From Anaerohalosphaeraceae bacterium (GTDB lineage Bacteria; Planctomycetota; Phycisphaerae; Sedimentisphaerales; UBA12454): a stretch of 64,000 nt of DNA. Where the stretch lies: the NCBI GenBank assembly GCA_021108375.1, contig JAIORA010000012.1, forward strand, positions 222,138 through 286,137, given 5' to 3'. Within the stretch, counting starts at the first letter, position 1, and each line of letters starts with the position of its first letter. This document shows positions 1 to 8,382 of this stretch, in pieces. The notes under the pieces are model-generated. The model saw only the letters and a program-made list of their open reading frames with translations. It was not told the DNA's origin and did no database searches. The position numbers and the translations under genes were made by a program.

Positions 1-419
1 TTAAGATAATCACAAAGCCTTTCAAAGCCCGGCGCAAATCTCATAGGACAGGCAGTGAGGTACTCAACCTTATTTTTTTGAGCCAGCTTTATCAGTTCCC
101 CTGCTTCATTGAAATTCGCGGCGGTAGGTACAAGTTTAAGAACGTTCGTCCTGTTTGATATCGCTGTTTTAACGTGTTCCATACAGCGGTAAAGCGGCTC
201 GGCAACGAAGAGTATATCGACATCATTTTGAAGTGTAAACTGCCGAAAGTCATCGAAGGCGGTACAGTTGTATTGCTGAGAAATTTTTTCAGCCTTTGCC
301 ATATCGCTGTCGGCGACCGAAACGATATCAAAAAGCCCGCACTCCTTTGCAGGTGCCAAAAAACTAATCGCCCTGTCGTCAAGTCCGAGAACAGCAGTTT
401 TAAATTTTGCCTGTTCCAT
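1..419 (-). CDS. Gfo/Idh/MocA-type oxidoreductase, N-terminal part (gene runs off the window start)
   Basis: Reading leftward from an ATG at 417-419, the frame stays open to base 1 and gives about 139 residues starting MEQAKFKTAVLGLDDRA. The pattern of a Rossmann beta-alpha-beta start, a VADSD acidic strand end, an NDVDILFVAEP segment and a CPMRFAPGF stretch fits the NAD(P)-binding domain of Gfo/Idh/MocA dehydrogenases. The dinucleotide-binding loop is unusual (GLDDR instead of GxGxxG), so cofactor binding may be altered. The substrate cannot be told because the C-terminal domain lies outside the window. It sits 22 bp downstream of the dUTPase-like gene on the same strand and could be co-transcribed with it. 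Confidence 0.6.
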   Translation of the reverse strand, partial: MEQAKFKTAVLGLDDRAISFLAPAKECGLFDIVSVADSDMAKAEKISQQYNCTAFDDFRQFTLQNDVDILFVAEPLYRCMEHVKTAISNRTNVLKLVPTAANFNEAGELIKLAQKNKVEYLTACPMRFAPGFERLCDYL

Positions 420-441
420 ATCTCGCAAGCCTCAACTGAAA

Positions 442-852
442 TTACAAGTCGATGTCCTTGTTGTCGTCTTCGGTTTTTTCTGCCATCGAATAATTGTTGT
501 CCTGCCTGGTATGATTGACTTGCAGTTTTTGCATATAAAGATTGTAAGCATCGTCGGCATTAAGCCCAACACATTGTGCAAGACTTATCCAGAAAAATAG
601 CATATCGATAACCTCAACTCTGGCATTTTGCAGGTCATTGAGTTCAAACCTTCTGCCCTGCTTTGCCTCCTTGCACCAATGCTTCCAATATGTGCAATCG
701 CGAAGTTCTTCAAGTTCATTACTCATCGCCGCAATATAATTATTCAGCCACAAACCTGCTTTGGCCGGGTCTAAATTTTCACGAATTTCTTTTGCGTCAA
801 AGCCGGTACGCTTATTGAGCTGAGCCTGTTTTTTAAACAGTTCCTTGAGCAT
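442..852 (-). CDS. dUTPase-like / all-alpha NTP pyrophosphohydrolase
   Basis: A 136-residue protein with the helical signature of the dimeric dUTPase/MazG superfamily: an NELEELRDC..YWKHW segment (acidic metal-binding helix) followed by ARVEVIDMLFFWISLA, which carries the second E-x-x-D metal motif. Such enzymes hydrolyse dUTP or other NTPs to the monophosphate and pyrophosphate and keep uracil out of DNA. The last 25 residues are a hydrophilic acidic tail. It lies 32 bp downstream of glyA on the same strand, so a shared transcript linked to thymidylate and one-carbon metabolism is plausible. Assignment to dUTP rather than another NTP is inference. Confidence 0.65.
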   Translation of the reverse strand: MLKELFKKQAQLNKRTGFDAKEIRENLDPAKAGLWLNNYIAAMSNELEELRDCTYWKHWCKEAKQGRRFELNDLQNARVEVIDMLFFWISLAQCVGLNADDAYNLYMQKLQVNHTRQDNNYSMAEKTEDDNKDIDL

Positions 853-884
853 AATTGATTATATCCTTCCTTGAAAAGGTTTGC

Positions 885-2147
885 TTAATGCTTATTCGGA
901 ATAATAAAATGTTCCGGCACAGGAAATTCCGAACACAAAAGCAGAACTTCCCTTCCAACTTTAGCGACCACATCTTCGTTGTCGATATTCTCAGTGACAG
1001 TGTTAATCATCTCTGCAATTTTTTTCATCTGTTCCTGTTTCATACCACGGGTTGTTACCGCCGGGGTTCCGATTCTGTAGCCGTTGGGATTGAAAGGCTT
1101 GGCCGGGTCTCCGGGAATCGTGTTATAATTGCCGACGATTCCAGCTCTGTCGAGAGCCTTGGCAAGTTTTTTTCCTGATATATTTTTATTCCTCAAATCG
1201 ATTAGGATAAGATGGTTGTCTGTGCCGCCGGTGAAAAGTTTGAATCCGTATCCCATCAAACTCTCGGCAAGTGTTTTCGCGTTTTTGATAACCTGTTTTG
1301 CGTAGGCGATAAATTCCGGCGTATCAGCCTCTTTGAGCGCAACTGCCAGAGCGCTTATGGTGTGCATATGCGGGCCGCCCTGAAGGCCGGGAAAAACAGC
1401 TTTATCAACACTGGCAGCGCACTCTTCTTTGCAAAGCAGCATTCCGCCTCGCGGGCCGCGAAGTGTTTTATGCGTCGTCGTAGAAACGATGTCAGCGTAT
1501 GGCATAGGGTTTTGGTGCAGTCCCGCTACGACAAGGCCGCTGATGTGAGCGATGTCGCTAACGTGATAAGCGCCAACACTTTTAGCGATTTCGCCAAACT
1601 TTTTGAAGTCGATTTTTCTCGGATACGCACTTGCCCCTGAGATAATTATTTTCGGTTTGTGCTTTTTGGCAAGCTCCAGGATTTTATTGAAGTCAAACTG
1701 CCCTGTCTCGGTATCAACTTCATAGCTAACCGAGTTATATATTTTGCTGGTGTAACTTACTGTCCAGCCGTGACTTAAGTGTCCACCGTGCGGCAGCGAA
1801 AGTCCCATTATAGTCTCTCCCGGCGAAGCCAAAGCGCTGTAAGCAGCCAAATTAGCCACTGCTCCGGAATGCGGCTGTACGTTGGCGTGGTCTGCTTTGA
1901 AAATCTTTTTCGCACGGTCTCTCGCAAGCGATTCCACAAGGTCTGTTACCTGCTGGCCTTCGTAATATCGTTTGCCGGGATAGCCCTCAGCGTATTTATT
2001 TGTAAGGCAACTGCCTGTCGCTGCCATAACTGCTTTCGAGACATAGTTTTCCGATGGAATAAGACGGATGGACCCGCTTTGGCGGGTAGCTTCCTGTCGA
2101 AGCAGTTCATAAATTTGCGGGTCATACTGTTCTAATGCGGTAATCAT
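885..2147 (-). CDS. glyA: Serine hydroxymethyltransferase
   Basis: A 420-residue protein, the normal length for bacterial SHMT. It converts serine and tetrahydrofolate to glycine and 5,10-methylene-THF in the cytoplasm. Visible hallmarks are the N-terminal LIPSENYVSKAV segment, YPGKRYYEGQQ, the glycine-rich VANLAAYSAL region, and the PLP-lysine motif VSTTTHKTLRGPRGG. The start is supported by an AAAGGAG Shine-Dalgarno (SD) sequence immediately upstream. The product supplies one-carbon units to purC and thymidylate pathways. No glycine riboswitch is apparent in the upstream DNA. Confidence 0.97.
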   Translation of the reverse strand: MITALEQYDPQIYELLRQEATRQSGSIRLIPSENYVSKAVMAATGSCLTNKYAEGYPGKRYYEGQQVTDLVESLARDRAKKIFKADHANVQPHSGAVANLAAYSALASPGETIMGLSLPHGGHLSHGWTVSYTSKIYNSVSYEVDTETGQFDFNKILELAKKHKPKIIISGASAYPRKIDFKKFGEIAKSVGAYHVSDIAHISGLVVAGLHQNPMPYADIVSTTTHKTLRGPRGGMLLCKEECAASVDKAVFPGLQGGPHMHTISALAVALKEADTPEFIAYAKQVIKNAKTLAESLMGYGFKLFTGGTDNHLILIDLRNKNISGKKLAKALDRAGIVGNYNTIPGDPAKPFNPNGYRIGTPAVTTRGMKQEQMKKIAEMINTVTENIDNEDVVAKVGREVLLLCSEFPVPEHFIIPNKH

Positions 2148-2790
2148 TTTTACTCCTTTTCAAAGTTTTAGAGAATGCAGGAGGATTTTAGCAGAGACAA
2201 CGCATAGAGTCTATCAATTTTTTGGCATTGATACCGTAATGAAAAACACAGAAATTTAGGTAGAAACATAACTAAAATAACAAAAAAGTTCGTTTTTTAC
2301 CCTCGAAACACCATTCCCATCGCCATTAGCCCCTGGGTCTTGTTCCGGGGGTACCTGCAAATTGTTTATCATTTTCCAATCGCTTAGCAGCTGAGCCGCG
2401 GGAGCGGCCGGAATGTTTTTTTGCACGGATTTTTTATTGCGTTCCCATCGCCGTTTAGCCCGTAGGTCTTGCCCTGAGCAAAGCCGAACGGGTCTTGCCC
2501 TGCGGGTTGCTGCATATTTTTCTATTTCGTCCGCATCACCATTTAGCCCCCTGCATTGCAGGGGGTTTCAGTTAGCTCTGGCAACTTGTTTGCCGGGGTT
2601 CTTTTTTTGTCATTCCCGCGAAAGCGGGAATCCATTTTAATCGGTCATCGCCGAAAAGCGATTCCTTAGTTTTGCCTTTTTACTTTTAGGTTTTTACTTT
2701 TTTAAAATCTGTGTTAATCTGCGTTTAATTTCTTTTGTCATTCCCGCGAAAGCGGGAATCCATTTTTCTCTATTTCTTTTTTTCCTCTGT
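2148..2790. repeat. Intergenic palindrome cluster between glyA and the parS sites
   Basis: No gene is supported here. The stretch holds several members of the small palindrome families seen across the window. TTAGCC-stem-GGTT elements occur at 2329-2353, 2544-2567 (arms CCCCCTGC/GCAGGGGG) and 2575-2600. A GAGCCGC/GCGGCCGG hairpin lies near 2393-2418. Two copies of the CATTCCCGC-gaaa-GCGGGAATCC hairpin lie at about 2610-2635 and 2739-2764. Confidence 0.75.
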
Positions 2791-2810
2791 GAACTCCGTG
2801 GCCAATGAAA

Positions 2811-2826
2811 TGTTCCACGTGAAACA
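2811..2826. promoter_or_regulatory. parS centromere site 1
   Basis: The 16-bp sequence TGTTCCACGTGAAACA matches the classic bacterial parS consensus exactly. It is palindromic around CACGTG. ParB loads here as a CTP-dependent clamp and spreads. It lies 224 bp upstream of parB. Confidence 0.93.
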
Positions 2827-2912
2827 TCCCGTTTTTGTAGCTTTATGAGCAGCATCGTTTTATGACTTTACGTCTTGATGTTTCTGACCGCCCTACCGTA
2901 AAAGCAAAAAAA

Positions 2913-2928
2913 TGTTCCACGTGAAACA
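2913..2928. promoter_or_regulatory. parS centromere site 2
   Basis: A second perfect TGTTCCACGTGAAACA, 86 bp after the first and 121 bp before the parB start. Two perfect copies this close argue for a true centromere rather than chance. They may also allow ParB to repress its own gene. Confidence 0.93.
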
Positions 2929-3049
2929 TTTTTTAAAAGGATTTTTCTGGCTAACTCTGCTTTCGTATGCTAAAAATCTATTAGCAGAAATTTTAGCGAA
3001 AAAAACGCCTCTCGCAAGTCAAAAGCAATTCTAATCGAAGGAGCGAAAT

Positions 3050-3988
3050 ATGGTATCCAAAAAGAAAGACAAACCAAGACATCTCGGCAGGGGGCTGGAG
3101 TCTCTTATGGGTCCGATAACGACATCTATCCCGGACATTCAAATTAGCGAAATGGGCGACAATAGCCATAACTTCCCTGAGGACAAGGCGTTACAAAAAT
3201 CGCTCCTCGATTTATCACTGGAAGACATCGTTGTCAATCCTTATCAGCCCAGAAGCAGCTGGGATATGAAGCAATTAACAGAGCTTTCAGAGTCCATAAA
3301 GACTAATGGTGTTATTCAGCCAATCATCGTGAGAAAAGCAGGTAATAAATACGAGATTGTGGCTGGAGAAAGACGATTTAGAGCTTCCGAGTTGGCAGGG
3401 CTCAACAAGATACCCGCAATGGTAAGACAGGCCAATGACGAGCAGATGCTTGAATTGGCCTTAGTGGAAAACATCCATCGAACTGACCTGAACCCGATTG
3501 AAAGAGCAAAAGCCTATCACAGGTATATTGAAACGTTCGATTTAACACAAGTCGAGGCCAGCAAAAGACTTGGCGAAGACAGGTCTGTTGTTTCAAACTA
3601 CATAAGGCTCCTGGAATTGCCGCTTGAGATAAGAAATATGCTGATCGAAGGGTCTTTGAGTATGGGACACGCTCGTGCGATTTTGGGCGTTCCTACCGAT
3701 GATTTGAGACGTAAGCTGGCTAATCGTGCTCTGGCAGGGCGATTAAGCGTTCGCGAGGTCGAAAAACTCGTCAGGCAGCAGGCAACAGGCCAGCCGAAAA
3801 AGACTGCTAAGGAAATTATCAAGCCGGCACACATTCTCGACCTTGAGGAAAAAATGCGTTCGCAGCTCGGCACAAAAGTCAGCATCACCGCCAGGAAAAA
3901 TGGCCAGCGAGGCAAAATTGTAATAGAGTTTTATTCGCTCGATGAGTTTGACAGTATTGCTGATAGGCTCGGCGTTGTCAGTGATTAA
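3050..3988 (+). CDS. parB: Chromosome partitioning protein ParB
   Basis: A 312-residue ParB/Spo0J protein that binds parS and uses CTP to slide along DNA during origin segregation. A basic N-terminus (KKDKPRHLGRGLESLMG), typical of the ParA-contacting region, is followed by the box VNPYQPR, the CTP-binding motif GERRFRASELAG near residues 105-117, and a helix-turn-helix around LTQVEASKRLGEDRSVVSNYIRL. The C-terminal dimerisation domain follows. The start is supported by a GGAG SD. No parA is adjacent, although parA normally lies directly upstream; either it is elsewhere or the locus has been rearranged. Confidence 0.96.
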   Translation: MVSKKKDKPRHLGRGLESLMGPITTSIPDIQISEMGDNSHNFPEDKALQKSLLDLSLEDIVVNPYQPRSSWDMKQLTELSESIKTNGVIQPIIVRKAGNKYEIVAGERRFRASELAGLNKIPAMVRQANDEQMLELALVENIHRTDLNPIERAKAYHRYIETFDLTQVEASKRLGEDRSVVSNYIRLLELPLEIRNMLIEGSLSMGHARAILGVPTDDLRRKLANRALAGRLSVREVEKLVRQQATGQPKKTAKEIIKPAHILDLEEKMRSQLGTKVSITARKNGQRGKIVIEFYSLDEFDSIADRLGVVSD

Positions 3989-4055
3989 TAACTGGCAGGG
4001 CGATCGCTTTAAAAGAAAATGCAATTATCAATGCTAAAAACGTAGTTTTTCGCAG

Positions 4056-5123
4056 TTAATCAATGATAATATCTCCCGCGCCACTGCTTTTAATAAGCTC
4101 TGTTTTGTCAGTTGCGGGGATTATAATTGCTTCTGTTCGCGGCGTTTTTTCGACCAGCTCCAGGCCTTTTTCAATTCCCAGCACGCTAACAGTCGTCGCC
4201 ATTGCGTCGGCATCAATCGCCTTGTCCGCAATAATAGTTACGCTCGTCATTTCGTAAGCACCGGTATTTGTGGTAGGGTTGATAATATGGCTATATCTTT
4301 TGCCAGCGATGATTGCATACCTTTGGTAGTCGCCGCTTGTTGCTATCGCTTTGTCTGACAAGTTTAACTTTAACAAGATATCGGCAGTGTAAATCTTTCG
4401 GCCTCTATTAAGATGCGTCATTTCAGGATTTTGCAGGCCGATTGTCCAGCCGTTACCTGTTGGGCTTTTGCCAAAACATTTTATATCTCCGCCAACATCG
4501 ACCATCGCTCCGTCGGCACCAGCGGATTTTGCTGCTTCGATGCCTGCATCAATCGCATAGCCTTTGGCGATTGCGCCGAGGTCGAGCATCATTCCATCGA
4601 CCTCGAATTTCACAGTCCTGTTTTCAGTATTGAAAATGAGCTTTTCATAGCCGATTTTTTCGTGGGCCTTTTTTAGCTGCTCAGCAGTTGGTGGGGCGTT
4701 TGCCTTGGCGCAGCCTTCCCAAAAAATTATCAGCGGGGCGACTGTGATGTCGAAAGCACCATTGCTTTTTTTGCTATACTCGATTGACTTCCGCAATACA
4801 ACGAACAATTCAGGGGCAACTTCTACGGGCTTATTAAAGGCGTTGGCATTTACCCTACTTAGCTGGGAGTCGCTGTCGTACCTGCTCATCATTTTTTCGA
4901 CCAACTCTATTTTTGCCATTGCCCCTGCAATTGCATCATCGGCAATTTGTTTCGTTCTGGCAACAACGGTAATTTTGGCGAATGTCCCCATTACCAGCCG
5001 CTGGCCGCTTTGGGATACAATATCTTTTTCGCTATGCAGCTTTAGGCTTTTGTTTAGCAGAAAGAGCAGCGATGTAATTGCTATTACGAATGTAATAATG
5101 ATTTTTAATTTTTGCTGATTCAT
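4056..5123 (-). CDS. apbE: FAD:protein FMN transferase (ApbE family)
   Basis: A 355-residue ApbE-type flavin transferase, which attaches FMN covalently to threonines of proteins such as RnfG/NqrC. An N-terminal hydrophobic segment (residues 9-25) without a lipobox cysteine suggests a membrane-anchored extracytoplasmic enzyme. Family motifs include MGTFAKI, LDLGAIAKGYAID, the glycine-rich MVDVGGDIKCFG, YSHIINPTTNTG and the metal-binding DADAMATTVSVLG near the C-terminus. It is divergent from the radical SAM gene and convergent with parB. No Rnf or Nqr genes are visible here, so the target flavoprotein is unknown. Confidence 0.92.
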   Translation of the reverse strand: MNQQKLKIIITFVIAITSLLFLLNKSLKLHSEKDIVSQSGQRLVMGTFAKITVVARTKQIADDAIAGAMAKIELVEKMMSRYDSDSQLSRVNANAFNKPVEVAPELFVVLRKSIEYSKKSNGAFDITVAPLIIFWEGCAKANAPPTAEQLKKAHEKIGYEKLIFNTENRTVKFEVDGMMLDLGAIAKGYAIDAGIEAAKSAGADGAMVDVGGDIKCFGKSPTGNGWTIGLQNPEMTHLNRGRKIYTADILLKLNLSDKAIATSGDYQRYAIIAGKRYSHIINPTTNTGAYEMTSVTIIADKAIDADAMATTVSVLGIEKGLELVEKTPRTEAIIIPATDKTELIKSSGAGDIIID

Positions 5124-5180
5124 AACTATACTTTCGTGAAGAACTCTGTCTATTATCTACTGTTGCTTGTGAATTATCAA

Positions 5181-5208
5181 TTACATTTTGATAGAGTATT
5201 GTTATAAT
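5181..5208 (+). promoter_or_regulatory. Promoter giving a probably leaderless transcript
   Basis: A perfect TATAAT lies at 5203-5208, with a TTACAT-like -35 at 5181-5186 (16 bp spacer). The ATG of the downstream gene begins at 5216, about where transcription should start, and no SD is present. The transcript is therefore probably leaderless. Confidence 0.55.
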
Positions 5209-5215
5209 AGCACAG

Positions 5216-7000
5216 ATGAAAAACCGAGAGATAGAAATTCTGAAAGATGCTGTGGAAACTGATTTCCTGCCGTTTGTCCGCAGGCCCAGCCGATATATCG
5301 GCGGGGAGGTTAACCAGATAAAAAAGGATTTAAACAATCGTGATTTAACTTTCGCTTTGTGTTTTCCGGATATTTACGAAATCGGAATGAGCCATACGGG
5401 TCTTGCGATTATTTATGATGTAATCAATAGCCTTGAATGGGCCTCGGCTGAGCGAGTTTTTTCCTTATGGCCGGACGCAGAGGAAGTTCTGCGAGAAAAG
5501 GGCATCAGCCTTTTTACTTTGGAGTCAAAAGCAGCGGTTTGCGATTTTGATGTTTTGGCTTTCAGTATTACAAACGAACTTTGCTATACGAATATTCTGA
5601 AGATTCTTGATTTGGCAGGGATTGCGCTGCGGGCTAAGGACAGAACTAAAAACGAGCCTTTGATAATCGGCGGGGCGGGTATGAGTAATTGTTGTGAGCC
5701 GATAGCAGAATTTTTCGATATATTTATTCTTGGCCAGGGTGAAGAGACGGTTGTTAAAGTTGCCGAGCATTTGCGCGACAGCAAAATCCGAGGTCTTTCA
5801 AAGCAGCAGGTACTTATTGACGCGGCGAAAAAGTTTGACTTTGTTTATGTTCCTTCGCTTTACAAATTTCAATACGATGGGTCGAAGATAAAATCTTTCA
5901 GGCCCGGGAATGATTCTTTGCCGGTGCGTTTTGAAAATGCTTTTGTGGAAGACCTTGACAGTTCACCTGTTCCGCTTGCTCCTATAGTGCCTTTTGCCGA
6001 GGCGGTTCACGAACGAATAAGCATTGAGGTAATGCGGGGCTGTCCGGGCAGATGCCGTTTTTGTCAGGCAAGCTATTGTCGCCGGCCGGTGCGTTTCAAA
6101 ACTCCCGACAGAGTTTTTGAAATTGCCAAAGCGGTTTATCATTCAACCGGATTCGATACGATAAGTTTGCTGAGCCTTTCGACGGCGGACTATCCTTATC
6201 TTGAGGAAACGCTCGAAAAACTTGGTAAATATTTTGAATCTTTAAGGGTTGGCATTTCGCTTCCGAGCCTTCGTGTCGATGCCCAGCTTAGACTGTTGCC
6301 GAAACTTACTTCTAATGTTCGCAAGGGCGGTTTGACTATTGCTGTTGAGGCAGCCAGCGAAAAACTTAGAAAAATAATTAATAAGCCAATTACAAATGAA
6401 AATCTTTTCGCCGCTGTTGAAGCCGCTTACAAAGAGGGCTTCGGAAAAGTTAAACTTTATTTTATGGTAGGCTTTCCATCCGAAACTGAAGAAGATATAG
6501 AAGCGATAGCCGATTTGTGTTTTGATTTGGCAAAGCTGCGGAAAAGATTAGGCCAAGGCCCTGCGCAAATAAACGCCGCAGTCAGTTGGCTTGTGCCAAA
6601 ACCGCATACGCCTTTTGCCTGGCTTGGCCAGAAGAGCGTTGAGTATTTTGAAAATGCTAAAAAGATAATCCTGTCCCGCAAAAAACAGATAAGAGCCAAT
6701 GCGGTGCAATTCAAATTTCACGATATTGGTCAAAGCGTGATGGAATCGGCAATCGGACGCGGCGACAGACGGCTGGCCGATGTAATAGAATATGCTTACA
6801 GAAGCGGGGCGAAGTTCGATTTATGGAGCGAGCATTTCGATTTTGAGCTTTGGGAAAACGCCTTCCACAATTTCGGGCTGGATATAAATACCCTTGCTCA
6901 GCGCAGTTTCGATGCGGACGAAATTTTGCCGTGGCAGCATCTTGGCGGACCGAAAAAAGATTATCTACTGAGCCACTATAACGATGCTATGAAGTTATAG
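5216..7000 (+). CDS. B12-binding-type radical SAM protein (TIGR03960-like)
   Basis: A 594-residue protein. The N-terminal 250 residues resemble a cobalamin-binding-like Rossmann domain (FALCFPDIYEIGMSHTGLAIIYDVIN, IIGGAGMSNCCEP, ILGQGEE). A radical SAM barrel follows, with a CxxxCxxC cluster motif at C276, C280 and C283 (RGCPGRCRFC) and GGLTIAVEAASEKLR and FMVGFPSETEED segments. This arrangement fits the TIGR03960 family, whose reaction is not established. That family often sits next to a DUF2344 (TIGR03936) protein and ribonuclease G, but neither is present here. The start has no SD and lies 7 nt after a TATAAT box, consistent with leaderless translation. Confidence 0.85.
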   Translation: MKNREIEILKDAVETDFLPFVRRPSRYIGGEVNQIKKDLNNRDLTFALCFPDIYEIGMSHTGLAIIYDVINSLEWASAERVFSLWPDAEEVLREKGISLFTLESKAAVCDFDVLAFSITNELCYTNILKILDLAGIALRAKDRTKNEPLIIGGAGMSNCCEPIAEFFDIFILGQGEETVVKVAEHLRDSKIRGLSKQQVLIDAAKKFDFVYVPSLYKFQYDGSKIKSFRPGNDSLPVRFENAFVEDLDSSPVPLAPIVPFAEAVHERISIEVMRGCPGRCRFCQASYCRRPVRFKTPDRVFEIAKAVYHSTGFDTISLLSLSTADYPYLEETLEKLGKYFESLRVGISLPSLRVDAQLRLLPKLTSNVRKGGLTIAVEAASEKLRKIINKPITNENLFAAVEAAYKEGFGKVKLYFMVGFPSETEEDIEAIADLCFDLAKLRKRLGQGPAQINAAVSWLVPKPHTPFAWLGQKSVEYFENAKKIILSRKKQIRANAVQFKFHDIGQSVMESAIGRGDRRLADVIEYAYRSGAKFDLWSEHFDFELWENAFHNFGLDINTLAQRSFDADEILPWQHLGGPKKDYLLSHYNDAMKL

Positions 7001-7012
7001 CATCACGGCTTT

Positions 7013-7696
7013 TTATTTTTTTATTCCGACAGGTTCTACGATACCACCTTTAGCATCGGATTTATAAAAATCTGTAATAATTTTCACAGCTTGTTCGGGT
7101 TCATCGACAACTGCAAAAACGTTCATATCTTCCGGGCTTATGTAGGCGTGTTTTTTCAGTATAATATCTTTAATCCACTCAACCCCTCCGGCCCAAAATT
7201 CATTGCCCATCAATACTACCGGAAACTGTGCCTGCCTGAAAGTCTGAATCAGCACGAGCGATTCAAAAAATTCGTCCATTGTTCCAAAGCCGCCCGGAAA
7301 AACCACAAAGCCGCTTGCATATTTGAGGAACATAACTTTTCTGCAGAAGAAATATTTGAAATGCAGAGATAAATTCTGAAACTCGTTTGGCTTCTGCTCG
7401 AACGGCAGTTCAATGTTAAGGCCGATACTCTTTCCGCCGGCCTGGGCAGCCCCTTTGTTGGCTGCTTCCATAATTCCGCCGCCTCCGCCGGTAATAACCC
7501 CAAAATTTGTCTCGGCGAAAAGCGCTGCAGTTCTTTCCGCCAGATTATAATAAGGGTCTTCCGGCTTTGTTCTTGCCGAGCCGAACATCGAAACCGCCGG
7601 GCCGATAGTTGAAAGTTCTTCAAAGCCTTCTACAAATTCTGCCATAATTCTGAATATACGCCAGGTCTCTTCGGTTGGTACGTTAAAATCAGTCAT
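7013..7696 (-). CDS. LOG-family nucleotide 5'-monophosphate phosphoribohydrolase-like protein
   Basis: A 227-residue Rossmann-fold protein with the LOG/TIGR00730 signature FPGGFGTMDEFFE (PGGxGTxxE), plus GVITGGGGGIMEAANKGA and the conserved RKVMFLKYASGFV. Many members hydrolyse cytokinin-type or other nucleoside monophosphates to base and ribose 5-phosphate. Others have unknown substrates. I chose the ATG at 7696 because AGAGGAAA lies just upstream; an in-frame GTG at 7711 lacks an SD and overlaps the nth stop. It follows nth closely and is probably co-transcribed. Its old name, lysine decarboxylase, is not supported biochemically for this family. Confidence 0.85.
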   Translation of the reverse strand: MTDFNVPTEETWRIFRIMAEFVEGFEELSTIGPAVSMFGSARTKPEDPYYNLAERTAALFAETNFGVITGGGGGIMEAANKGAAQAGGKSIGLNIELPFEQKPNEFQNLSLHFKYFFCRKVMFLKYASGFVVFPGGFGTMDEFFESLVLIQTFRQAQFPVVLMGNEFWAGGVEWIKDIILKKHAYISPEDMNVFAVVDEPEQAVKIITDFYKSDAKGGIVEPVGIKK

Positions 7697-7707
7697 AGTT
7701 TTCCTCT

Positions 7708-8382
7708 TCACAAAAATTTTGAATTATTCGTCGCCGCACAGTGTTCTGCTATGGGACAGTTTGCACAGTCCGGCTTTCGAGCTTTGCAATACCCTCGCCC
7801 GTGAAATACTATCAGATGGCTGAAAATTGTCCATTTTTTTTCCGGAACAATTTTCATTAAGTCATATTCGAGTTTAACCGCATCGGAGTTTTCAGACAGT
7901 TGCAGTCGGCGGGCTAGTCTTATCATATGTGTATCACAGGTGATACTCGGCACGCCGAAGCAGTTTCCGAGAATTACGTTAGCGGTTTTGCGTCCCACGC
8001 CTTTAAGTTCCAAAAGTTTATACATCGTTTTTGGTACTTTGCCGTTATACGCTTCAACGATTCTTTGACAGGCTGTTTTTATATTTGATGATTTATTGCG
8101 GTAAAAACCGGTGCTTTTTATATTCTGTTCCATTTGCTTAATGTCTGCGTCAGCGAAATCTTTTGCCGTTTTATATTTTTTGAAAAGCTCCTTCGTTACA
8201 ATGTTGACTCTAACATCGGTACACTGCGCTGAGAGGATGGTAGCAACAAGAAGTTGAAGCGGATTTTTGTGTTCCAACGCACACCTGGCATCTGGATATG
8301 TTTTCGCAAGTATGGGACATATTTTTTGAATTCGCTTTTTTGCCTCGGCCTTATCAATCTTAGATAGTTTAGTCTTTGTCAT
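7708..8382 (-). CDS. nth: Endonuclease III (DNA glycosylase/AP lyase)
   Basis: A 224-residue Nth homologue acting in base excision repair of oxidised pyrimidines. It shows the helix-hairpin-helix LKGVGRKTANVILGN with the catalytic lysine, the catalytic aspartate in ITCDTHMIRLARRL (usually VDTHV), and a C-x6-C-x2-C-x5-C iron-sulphur loop near the C-terminus (CKARKPDCANCPIAEHC). Its start overlaps the 3' end of the dsbD-like gene by 14 bp, indicating translational coupling. Nothing suggests that it is inactive. Confidence 0.96.
   Translation of the reverse strand: MTKTKLSKIDKAEAKKRIQKICPILAKTYPDARCALEHKNPLQLLVATILSAQCTDVRVNIVTKELFKKYKTAKDFADADIKQMEQNIKSTGFYRNKSSNIKTACQRIVEAYNGKVPKTMYKLLELKGVGRKTANVILGNCFGVPSITCDTHMIRLARRLQLSENSDAVKLEYDLMKIVPEKKWTIFSHLIVFHGRGYCKARKPDCANCPIAEHCAATNNSKFL

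Noticed and set aside
855..2135. Long plus-strand frames opposite glyA
   Set aside because: Antisense shadows of a well-conserved gene, with no family features.
2148..2330. Glycine riboswitch upstream of glyA
   Set aside because: No conserved riboswitch core could be recognised in the leader.
2200..3049. Replication origin beside parS
   Set aside because: No cluster of DnaA boxes and no dnaA, dnaN or gid genes are visible; parS alone does not define oriC.
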